64,000 nt of DNA from an uncultured Clostridia bacterium (GTDB lineage: Bacteria > Bacillota > Clostridia > TANB77 > CAG-508): assembly GCA_947601495.1 (NCBI GenBank), contig CANQGE010000004.1, positions 1 to 64,000 of the forward strand, given 5' to 3'. Of this stretch, positions 1 through 8,198 are shown in pieces (position 1 is the first letter of the stretch; every line of letters starts with the position of its first letter). The translations under genes and the position numbers were made by a program. The notes beneath the pieces are model-generated. The model saw nothing but the letters and a program-made list of their open reading frames with translations. It did not search any database and was not told the DNA's origin.

Positions 1-1049
1 TCAAATATTGTTTTTCTTTTATCTGGATTTTCAAAATTCCAATCATTATAACCAAAATCAACATTAGGCATTTCTTGTTTTAAAACTAATGCTATTTCAC
101 ATAAATCTTCAACACTTAATTTTGACATCCAGTTGTTTGTTCTTTCAGAAAAAGGTGCATTATAATCTACAAACTCATTAAACATATCTACTGTTGTTGG
201 CACACCATTTTTTTCGTATTCATTTGCAATTGATGCTATTGCTTTACCATAATTTTGTAGTGCTGTTCTATATGTAGTTACATTTTCTCCTACTAGTCTG
301 TCTGGAAAATCTTTAAAAAATACAAGTGCATTTATTCTTATATCCATACCATGTGCTTTTGCAAATTCGTAACCTTGCCTTAATGGTTCGAGGTTGTAAT
401 CTTGTGGCTTTGCTTGCTCTTCACTTTCAGTTCTCATAATACCTGCTACTGTTCCAAATTTTCCTTGTCCATCAAGTGTTAGCCTATTAAATCTATTCTG
501 TCCATTTTCTAATTTTCCAACAATATACTCATATAGTGCTTCCACTTTTTGATATGTTTTTTCTACATCAACTTCTATTTCTTTACTATCTGGGTCGATA
601 GGTTGTCCTTCTTTATCTACTAGAAATGTTAAAATTCCATGTGTTTGATATGCAAAATATTTCTTTATATCCAAAATAGTATCAATATATAAAGGATCTA
701 TTTCTTTTCCCTCAAATAGCTTTTCTAAACTTTCTCTTGAATCCCAATTTGTTCTTATTTGCATTGCATTTCTTAATAAAAAATTTAGAAACTCATCTTT
801 ATTAGATATATTAGTTGCTTTTTCATCTATTACTCTCTTAATTTTTTGTGTGGTAGTTAACCTCTGAGAATTCATTTCTCTAGACATTTTACTTGCTTGT
901 AATATTCCATCTAAATATTCATAAACTCTTTGAACTGCTTCTTCACGACTTTTTGAGTGTTCTATTATATTAAATAAATCTATATTCTGACTATTTAATG
1001 TTATTCCTCTAACATTATTCTCGTCAGTTAAACTTCCAATTAAATCCAT
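1..1049 (-). CDS. Glycoside hydrolase family 10-like (endo-1,4-beta-xylanase-like) protein, C-terminus beyond window edge
   Basis: Open reverse frame from ATG at 1047-1049 to the window edge (MDLIGSLTDENNVRGITLNSQ...). GH10-like blocks: GQGKFGTVAGIM, LRQGYEFAKAHGMDIRINALVFFKDFP, VDMFNEFVDYN, VDFGYNDWNFENPDKR. No signal peptide seen. Missing from the ORF track, apparently because the stop is outside the window. Confidence 0.6.
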   Translation of the reverse strand, partial: MDLIGSLTDENNVRGITLNSQNIDLFNIIEHSKSREEAVQRVYEYLDGILQASKMSREMNSQRLTTTQKIKRVIDEKATNISNKDEFLNFLLRNAMQIRTNWDSRESLEKLFEGKEIDPLYIDTILDIKKYFAYQTHGILTFLVDKEGQPIDPDSKEIEVDVEKTYQKVEALYEYIVGKLENGQNRFNRLTLDGQGKFGTVAGIMRTESEEQAKPQDYNLEPLRQGYEFAKAHGMDIRINALVFFKDFPDRLVGENVTTYRTALQNYGKAIASIANEYEKNGVPTTVDMFNEFVDYNAPFSERTNNWMSKLSVEDLCEIALVLKQEMPNVDFGYNDWNFENPDKRKTIF

Positions 1050-1301
1050 AATATCACCTATACTTATTATGTGTTTTCTTTTTAATAAACTATTTCAAAA
1101 TACTTATACCATAAAGTCATAAATATTTCAACATATTAGCAATATAGGTATTCAAACTACATATTTTTCAAAAGAGTGTGGCATATCTATTTTAAACCTA
1201 TGAATTTATGAGAAATATAGAAATAAAAAAATCGCCGAGAGGCGAAAAATGCTTTAATTATCTATTGATTTACTAAAAATTCTGTGCTATACTAGCCACC
1301 A

Positions 1302-1412
1302 TAGGAAATGATAATAAACAAAAAGAAAATTCACATCTGTAACTTTGCCGAACTAGATGTGAATTTCTACAATATATTGGCAAAACCACGTTTGTGGAAT
1401 TGTCATTTCCTA
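1302..1412. other. Nested inverted-repeat element (three-way-junction-like structured RNA or MITE-like element)
   Basis: Outer arms TAGGAAATGATAAT (1302-1315) / ATTGTCATTTCCTA (1399-1412, one G-U). Inner perfect 11-bp arms AATTCACATCT (1328-1338) / AGATGTGAATT (1355-1365). Small hairpin CCAC-GTTT-GTGG (1386-1397). Confidence 0.6.
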
Positions 1413-1515
1413 TATTTATTATATACAGATATTTTGCAAAAGTCAATAAATTTAAAATCAAAATATGTGAATGTGATATATTTAGAAAAGTAGGAAGTTC
1501 TTTAGGGGGAAAATT

Positions 1516-2202
1516 ATGAATATAAAAATAGTAAATGATGCAAAATTTGCAACTGGATTAGCAGTAATTATAGATGTGTTTAGAGCTTTTACAGTTGAAC
1601 CATATTTAATTAGAAATGGTGCGAAAAAAATAATTCCTGTTGGAGATATGCAAATTGCATACGAATATAAGAAAAAAGATAATAATTATATTTTGATTGG
1701 AGAAAGAAATGGAATAAAATTACCAGGATTTGATTATGGTAATTCTCCTTCTCAAATTGAAAATATTGATTTTACAGGAAAAACAATTGTACATACAACA
1801 AGTTGCGGAACGCAAGGAATTGTTCGAGCTATTAATGCTAAAGAAATTATAACTGGTAGTTTAGTAAATGCTCATTCAATTGTTAGATATATTGAAAAAA
1901 ATAATATAGATGAAGTTTCATTAGTGGCTTTAGCAGGACCTAAAGAACAACCATTTGATGAAGATATGTTATGTGCAAAATATATAAAAGGTATGTTAGA
2001 AAATAAATTTTTAAGCAATTATGATGAAGAAATTGAAAAATTGAAAACAACTAGTGGTTCTAAATTTTTTAAAAAATCAAACCAAAATGATTTTCCTGAA
2101 AAAGATTTTTATTTATGCACAGAAGTTAATAAATTTAATTTTATATTGAAAGTAAAAAAAGATTTAAAAAATAATTTATACATTGAGAAAATAGATGTAT
2201 AA
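1516..2202 (+). CDS. 2-phosphosulfolactate phosphatase (ComB) family protein
   Basis: AVIIDVFRAFTVEPYLIRNGAKKIIPVGD, GERNGIKLPGFDYGNSP and TTSCGTQGI match the ComB family pattern. RBS AGGGGGAAA upstream. Confidence 0.7.
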   Translation: MNIKIVNDAKFATGLAVIIDVFRAFTVEPYLIRNGAKKIIPVGDMQIAYEYKKKDNNYILIGERNGIKLPGFDYGNSPSQIENIDFTGKTIVHTTSCGTQGIVRAINAKEIITGSLVNAHSIVRYIEKNNIDEVSLVALAGPKEQPFDEDMLCAKYIKGMLENKFLSNYDEEIEKLKTTSGSKFFKKSNQNDFPEKDFYLCTEVNKFNFILKVKKDLKNNLYIEKIDV

Positions 2203-2230
2203 AATGATATTTTATTTATATCTTAGTCTG

Positions 2231-2263
2231 TGACAACTTGTCGGCACCGACAAAATGTTCAAA
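2231..2263 (-). pseudogene. Remnant of a second dinD-like gene
   Basis: Reverse translation FEHFVGADKLS resembles FEHFIDINKLS in the adjacent dinD-like ORF; a stop lies immediately upstream in frame. Confidence 0.4.
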
Positions 2264-2407
2264 TTAATAGAACAGATACACCCATGATGCGAATGGCGTA
2301 GTTACTTACAATTTGTTGGCTTTTTGACAATTGATATAATTATCATTAGTTTCTGTTATTAATTAACATAATACTATAAATTATGCAAGTCTATTATTAG
2401 TAATTTA

Positions 2408-3232
2408 TTATTTTTCTCTTAAACTTTTATTATTCTCTTTTTCTAATTGTTTTAAGCTTTTTTTAGGTGTAGGTAAGTCTTCTGGCATAGTTCCACCAAG
2501 TTCCTTTATCGTTTCTCTTACTTTTGCTCCAACATTATAATGAGTTTTATTAGCTTCTTTTTCAGTTTGTATATTATCTTTTTTTAATTTCTGTTCTGTT
2601 TGAGAAATTCTAAATAAATTCGCAATAAGTTCATCACTACCCATATTATCTAAAATATCTTCTCTATATCGTAATCCTTTTCTTTTAGCAATATCATCAG
2701 CAGTTTCACCATTATATAAACCTTTATATCCAAAATTATGAAATCTATCAAAATTTTTAACTCCTGCTTTTTTTGCAGTTTGATTAAGAGAATAATTTCC
2801 CTTCCTTGTTAAGTTTCTTTGATAAAATCTCTTTTCATCTTCTGTTAATGAAGTATACTCTTTTTCGTTAATTTCTTGTTTTCTAGTTTGAACTGCAAAA
2901 TATGTTTGAGCAAGTGCAATTACTTTTTTTCTGTTATCTCCATTTTGTGCTATTAAATAACAAGCATAACGAGTAAGTTCATAATCTCTAATTTCAACTT
3001 CTGCATTATTAGCACGTTTTGACAACTTATTGATGTCAATAAAATGTTCAAACACACTAATACCACTATTTTCACAAGAAATTTTAGCTTTATCAATTAT
3101 TTTTTCGAAATTCTGCCAATTTGAATACTGTAAAATGAGCATAAGTTCTCTAGCATACCAAAATTCAACTCCATTTTCATCGATATGCTTAATATCTTCA
3201 AATTTTTTATTATTTTTATTTATTTCTTTCAT
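2408..3232 (-). CDS. dinD: DNA damage-inducible protein D (DinD)-like, BRO-N type
   Basis: 274 aa; ENGVEFWYARELMLILQYSNWQNFEKIIDKAK, YELTRYACYLIAQNGD, LAQTYFAVQTRKQE are DinD-family motifs. Confidence 0.8.
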   Translation of the reverse strand: MKEINKNNKKFEDIKHIDENGVEFWYARELMLILQYSNWQNFEKIIDKAKISCENSGISVFEHFIDINKLSKRANNAEVEIRDYELTRYACYLIAQNGDNRKKVIALAQTYFAVQTRKQEINEKEYTSLTEDEKRFYQRNLTRKGNYSLNQTAKKAGVKNFDRFHNFGYKGLYNGETADDIAKRKGLRYREDILDNMGSDELIANLFRISQTEQKLKKDNIQTEKEANKTHYNVGAKVRETIKELGGTMPEDLPTPKKSLKQLEKENNKSLREK

Positions 3233-3420
3233 TTACATTACCTCCATTTTAACATAGTTTTATACCGATAAGTATAAAACAATTGTTCGTAATTGTCAAT
3301 AATATTTTAAATTTTTATGTTATTAAATAAATACAAACTAAAAAGAAAACAAAAAAATATCATCCTTTTTCAGAATGATATTTTTATTATTTGTTTTATT
3401 AGTTTAAACAGATATGTTTT

Positions 3421-3496
3421 TGGTGCGCCATAGAGGATTCGAACCTCCGACCATTTGATTAAGAGTCAACTGCTCTACCAACTGAGCTAATGGCGC
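3421..3496 (-). tRNA. tRNA-Lys(CTT), CCA encoded
   Basis: Reverse strand GCGCCATTAGCTCAGTTGGTAGAGCAGTTGACTCTTAATCAAATGGTCGGAGGTTCGAATCCTCTATGGCGCACCA; cloverleaf with CTT anticodon in a 7-nt CTCTTAA loop. Confidence 0.95.
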
Positions 3497-3769
3497 AAGT
3501 ATTAACAAAGAATATTATAAACGACTTATATTTGTTTGTCAAGGGAAAGCTCAGTATTAAAGTATTTATTTAGAAATTGAAACAATTATTTTAAGTAGTT
3601 TAAGCAAACCATTTAAAAATTCATAAATAAAAATCGCAAAAAGATGTATAAAATTTAAAAAGATAGAAATACTAAGATAAAAATATAATCGAAATAAAAA
3701 CTAGATAAAGGCTTACTAAAAGTAGAATGCCTTTTATTTTGATTAATTATATTACAGAAAGGAATCTTT

Positions 3770-3955
3770 ATGAGTACATTAAATCAAGTAGAACTACAAA
3801 ACTTAAGGCACTTTATATGTAATGAGGAAAATTTGTATGCAAAATTCACACATTATGCAGATTCAGCAGTAGATCCTCAAATAAAACAAATCTTAAATAA
3901 AGCAGCTCAAGATGCGTTAAATTCAAAAGAAAAGCTAATATCTTTTTTAGGATAA
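3770..3955 (+). CDS. Small spore-coat-like protein
   Basis: 61 aa with RBS GAAAGGAA; short helical ORF paired with a CotF-like gene downstream. Confidence 0.45.
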   Translation: MSTLNQVELQNLRHFICNEENLYAKFTHYADSAVDPQIKQILNKAAQDALNSKEKLISFLG

Positions 3956-4060
3956 GAAAAGAACTTTGCTAAATAAAAAGAAAAGTGCTTTTAAAAAATC
4001 TTTATTATCGTTATTAAAAGGAAAAATAGCTAAAAGTTTTCCACAAAAAGCGAGATTTAT

Positions 4061-4330
4061 GTGGAAAAAGAAAGGAAAAAATTCTTGGAAGAAAAGTCAA
4101 TTGTGAATGATGTGTTATCATCTATAAAATTTAATTTAAAAGAATTTGAAGAAGCAATAACAGAAACTGCAAATATGGAGCTAAGGCAGGCACTTCAAAA
4201 CTTAAGAAACTCTTCTGAAAGTTTTCAGTATGAATTATTTAAACTTGCAGAATCCAAAGGATATTATATGGCTCCACAAAAGGCAACAGAGGATGAAATA
4301 TCTAGTGTGAAGAAAGAAGTTTCACTATAA
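4061..4330 (+). CDS. Spore coat protein CotF-like
   Basis: NDVLSSIKFNLKEFEEAITETANMELRQALQNLRN...YKL-type coat F pattern ending in SKGYYMAPQKATEDE. Exact start uncertain (GTG). Confidence 0.55.
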   Translation: MEKERKKFLEEKSIVNDVLSSIKFNLKEFEEAITETANMELRQALQNLRNSSESFQYELFKLAESKGYYMAPQKATEDEISSVKKEVSL

Positions 4331-4453
4331 TTTTTTTAAGAACGTCTCAAATACTAAAAACACTAAGGAAAATTGGCAAATTGTGTCCATTTTGTAAAAA
4401 TTTTGTATTGACAATAAGCCTCAAATATTATAGGATATTGGAAGAGAAAAAAG

Positions 4454-5497
4454 TTGAAAGCTTATGTTACAAAAGTGTTTCATTCTTTTGAAATGGTTGG
4501 TACAAAAGGGGTGATTACAATTACTAGTGTTTTAAAAAATATTGTAATTTACTTAAGAGCTTGGATAAAATTTATAATTATGTTTCTAATTGGGCTTGCA
4601 ATTATTGGATTCATAGTTTTTGTTGTATATAAACCAATGTATAGTGTATCTTTAAATGGCCAATTTATAGGTTACACAGCCGACAGAAGTAAATTACAAA
4701 AGAAAATAGATAATTATATAAATAGTGGAGATAACAAATCAGTAGCATTTGTTGAGATAGATAGAGAAAATTTACCAGAATATAATATATGCTTACTTAA
4801 AAAAGGACTTACTGCAAATGATGATGAAATATTCAATAAAGTAATTAGCACAGGAACTCCTTACTACAAATATTATGCTATTCTAGATAATGGCGAAGAA
4901 AAATATTATGTTCAAACATATGATGAAGCAGAAGAAATAGTTCAAACACTAAAAGATAAAAATAGTCAAAATAAAGATGGAATATCTTATGCATTAAAAT
5001 ATGAAACAGAATTAAAACAATTTTCAGATAAAGACACAACAGTTGCAGCACTATATAAAGAAATGCCAAAAGTTAAAACATCAAAATATTCAACTCAAAA
5101 AAATCTAGACTACACAAACACAGCTTTAGGAATAGCACTAATAAGACCAGTTTCAGGAACTATCACATCAAGATTTGGTAGAAGAAGTAGTGGAACACAC
5201 ACAGGATTAGATATAGCAACATCAAAAGGAACGCCAATTAAAGCAGCCGCTTCTGGAACAGTAATTTATTCAGGATGGAAAGGTTCTTATGGACAAATGG
5301 TAATAATAGCCCATACAGATACAATTCAAACATATTATTGTCACTGCAGTGCGCTATATGTTAACGTAGGACAGAATGTTTCTCAAGGAGAAGTAATAGC
5401 AGCTGTTGGATCTACAGGAAATTCAACAGGACCACACTTACATCTAGAAGTTAGAGTAAATGGAGTTGCAAAAAATCCTCAAAACTACGTATATTAA
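4454..5497 (+). CDS. M23 family metallopeptidase (LytM/SpoIIQ-type), membrane anchored
   Basis: N-terminal TM helix; C-terminal GTITSRFGRRSSGTHTGLDIATSKGTPIKAAASGTV...GPHLHLEVRVNG M23 signature. TTG start. Confidence 0.9.
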   Translation: MKAYVTKVFHSFEMVGTKGVITITSVLKNIVIYLRAWIKFIIMFLIGLAIIGFIVFVVYKPMYSVSLNGQFIGYTADRSKLQKKIDNYINSGDNKSVAFVEIDRENLPEYNICLLKKGLTANDDEIFNKVISTGTPYYKYYAILDNGEEKYYVQTYDEAEEIVQTLKDKNSQNKDGISYALKYETELKQFSDKDTTVAALYKEMPKVKTSKYSTQKNLDYTNTALGIALIRPVSGTITSRFGRRSSGTHTGLDIATSKGTPIKAAASGTVIYSGWKGSYGQMVIIAHTDTIQTYYCHCSALYVNVGQNVSQGEVIAAVGSTGNSTGPHLHLEVRVNGVAKNPQNYVY

Positions 5498-5521
5498 TAC
5501 ATAAATTTAAAATAAAACAAA

Positions 5522-5563
5522 CCCGAAATGTTATGAAAAGTTTAGCATTTCGGGATTTTTTAT
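5522..5563 (+). terminator. Rho-independent terminator
   Basis: CCCGAAATG...CATTTCGGG stem followed by ATTTTTT. Confidence 0.85.
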
Positions 5564-5630
5564 GCTTTTTTATTTTAAAAAAATCATAGCTTATAATTTC
5601 TTGCACTAAGAAAAAGTATATTAAAAAAGC

Positions 5631-6200
5631 TTATAAAGATTGAATGGCAGAATTTTTTATAATAGCAGTGCTGAATTCTTCGAAATGAGATAAAGCTAGC
5701 TTAGAAAACTTTATAAAATTTTTAAATTCAGAAATAACTGCTAAAATCTTGTTTATACTAGATATATCTAAATTACTAAAATCAAATTTAAGAAAGTACA
5801 CACTAGAGTTTTTATTAGTATCACAGTCATATTGATATAAAGTGCTATCAAACTCAATTGAAGATAGAGCATTTTTTATTGTGTCACAAAATTCAAATAA
5901 ATCATCAATATTGTTAAATTTATAAAAGACATTATTTGAAGAAATAGGCGCATCCGCATGTACTTTTTTTATGATTATTACAAAGTACTTATTTGAAAAA
6001 GATATTGTATCATAAGTAATTTGAGAGGTATTTAGCCTAAAATTTAAATCTTCATTTGCTATATTCAAAATAGCAAGAAAAAATTTTCTGCTTTCTTTGG
6101 AATTAGCTAAAAAAGAGTGAATGGAAATATTGTTTTCTTCAAGTTCTTTACTGCTAAAAATAACTTTTAATTTGTTTTCATTTAGTTTCTCAATTTTCAT
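5631..6200 (-). CDS. MecA-like adaptor protein
   Basis: MKIEKLNENKLKVIFSSKELEENNIS...FLANSKESRKFFLAILNIANEDLNF matches the MecA N-terminal pattern. Confidence 0.7.
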   Translation of the reverse strand: MKIEKLNENKLKVIFSSKELEENNISIHSFLANSKESRKFFLAILNIANEDLNFRLNTSQITYDTISFSNKYFVIIIKKVHADAPISSNNVFYKFNNIDDLFEFCDTIKNALSSIEFDSTLYQYDCDTNKNSSVYFLKFDFSNLDISSINKILAVISEFKNFIKFSKLALSHFEEFSTAIIKNSAIQSL

Positions 6201-6386
6201 TAAATATCCTCCGATATAATTAAATTATACAGTATTTAATCGAAAAGTAAATGTAAATATATGTATGTTAAATACTATTTAATTATATTAAAAAAATGTA
6301 CATAAATTACTTGAAAAATTAGCTATCTCAATATATAATATTAGAATAAAAATATGAATTTCCGTAAGAAAAAATGGAGGTAAAAT

Positions 6387-6644
6387 ATGGCAACAAAAGA
6401 GAAAAATTTTTGGATTTTTTTAGTATTCATGTTATCAGGTTTAGTCCTTGGAGGACTACTTGGAGAATTAGCTCGTAGAGTAGATTGGTTATGGTGGCTT
6501 TACTATGGTCAAGATTTTGGACTATCAAATCCAGTTACTTTAGATTTAAGTGTTTTAAAAATTAGTTTTAGTTGTATGTTTAGAATAAATGTTGCAAGTA
6601 TAATTGGAATGATAATTGCAATATTCTGGTATAAAAAAGTTTAG
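6387..6644 (+). CDS. DUF4321-like small membrane protein
   Basis: 85 aa; two TM helices, PVTLDLSVLKISFSCMFRINVASIIGMIIAIFWYKK; located directly upstream of mreC. Confidence 0.7.
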   Translation: MATKEKNFWIFLVFMLSGLVLGGLLGELARRVDWLWWLYYGQDFGLSNPVTLDLSVLKISFSCMFRINVASIIGMIIAIFWYKKV

Positions 6645-6655
6645 AGAGGAAGAAT

Positions 6656-7477
6656 TTGATGAATAGAAATAGGCAAACAGAAATATTAGGCGGAATTATA
6701 ACTGCTATTATTTTAATACTATTAATTTTTCTTTCAAATGTGGAAGTAAATAAGCTTTCATATCTTGAAAGTGTTGCAAGTTCAATTGTTAGCCCTATTC
6801 AAAGAGTATTTGCAGATCTTAGAAATAAAATAGAGGGAAACTCTACTTATTTTTCAAATATGGATAATATCACTAAAGAAAATGAAGAGCTAAAGAAGAG
6901 AAATAGTGAGCTTGAAACAGAGTTAAGAGAGCTTGAAAAAATAAAAGCAGATAATGCAACACTTCAATCTTATATGAATTTAACTCAAAAATATTCATCA
7001 TATAATACAATTCCTGCTTATGTAATAAATAGAGATGTAAGTAATTTTAGTAGCACACTAGTTTTAAATGTGGGCTCAAAAGATGGTGTAAAAGAAAATA
7101 TGACAGTAATTGCAGATAAAGGCTTAGTAGGTCATGTAATTTCTGTTACAGAAAACACTTCAAAAGTTCAAGTTATAATAGATTCTGCAAGCACTGTAAG
7201 TTGCACAATAAGCACAACAAACGAAAGCATCATTTGTAAGGGAACTCTAGAAAACAATCAAGTTTTAAGAGCTTCTTATATACCAACAGGAGCAGAGCTT
7301 ATTCAAGGAGATTCAGTTTATACTTCTGGAATAGGTGGTATCTATCCAAAGGGAATTATAATTGGAACAGTAAAGGAAATAATCACAACAAGTAACATCA
7401 CAGATAGATATGCAATTGTAGAACCAGTTGTTGATTTTTCAAAAGTAGATACAGTTCTTTTAATTTTAGATAATTAA
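6656..7477 (+). CDS. mreC: Rod shape-determining protein MreC
   Basis: TM plus coiled coil, PAYVINRDVSNFSSTLVLNVGSKDGVKENMTVIADKGLVGHV; followed by mreD and PBP2. Confidence 0.93.
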   Translation: MMNRNRQTEILGGIITAIILILLIFLSNVEVNKLSYLESVASSIVSPIQRVFADLRNKIEGNSTYFSNMDNITKENEELKKRNSELETELRELEKIKADNATLQSYMNLTQKYSSYNTIPAYVINRDVSNFSSTLVLNVGSKDGVKENMTVIADKGLVGHVISVTENTSKVQVIIDSASTVSCTISTTNESIICKGTLENNQVLRASYIPTGAELIQGDSVYTSGIGGIYPKGIIIGTVKEIITTSNITDRYAIVEPVVDFSKVDTVLLILDN

Positions 7478-7579
7478 AATGTTTTAACGAAGAAAAGAGT
7501 AAATAAGTTTAAAAATTTTAAACTAAAAACGTTCATAAAATAATAAGTTTAAATTTCAAAAATCTTAGAAAGGGAAAAA

Positions 7580-8113
7580 ATGAGAAAGTTTTCCATAATA
7601 ATATTTTTAATATTAGCATTTTTCATAATATATTTTCTTCAAGAAAATGTGTTTAATGCTTTTACAATCTCAGGTATAAAACCAAACTTGTTTATAATAT
7701 ATATATTATTTATAGGACTTTTTGCAAACCAATTTGTGGGAATTTCTTTTGGCGTAATATGTGGCTTAATTTTAGATTTGCTGTATGGAAAAGCCATTGG
7801 AGTTTCTGCAATAATGCTATGTGCTATTGGCTATTTGGGTTCTTATTTTGATAAAAACTTTTCTAAAGAAAACAAAATAACAATAATATTTATGGTAGTG
7901 GGAGCAACACTTATTTTTGAGTTCGGAACCTACTTCATAAATTCAATAATTTTAGAATTTGATAGAGAATATTTCAATTTTATTAGAATTGTTCTTATAG
8001 AAATAATATACAATGTTTTATTATCAATTATTTTATATCCATTATTCCAAAAATTAGGATATTTAGTAGATAGAAACTTTAAGAAAAATAATATTCTAAC
8101 AAGATATTTTTAG
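7580..8113 (+). CDS. mreD: Rod shape-determining protein MreD
   Basis: Polytopic; FGVICGLILDLLYGKAIGVSAIMLCAIGYLGSYF; operon position. Confidence 0.9.
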   Translation: MRKFSIIIFLILAFFIIYFLQENVFNAFTISGIKPNLFIIYILFIGLFANQFVGISFGVICGLILDLLYGKAIGVSAIMLCAIGYLGSYFDKNFSKENKITIIFMVVGATLIFEFGTYFINSIILEFDREYFNFIRIVLIEIIYNVLLSIILYPLFQKLGYLVDRNFKKNNILTRYF

Positions 8114-8198
8114 ACAGAACACTTTAAGAAAAATATGCAAAAGCAAAAAAGTTAAAGCTAAGAGCTTTTAAAAAATTTATTCGAAAGAGGGTGATAAT

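Noticed and set aside
1273-1493. Two short ORFs (62 aa minus, 61 aa plus) over the inverted-repeat element
   Set aside because: They overlap each other and the structured element; no RBS or homology; likely spurious.
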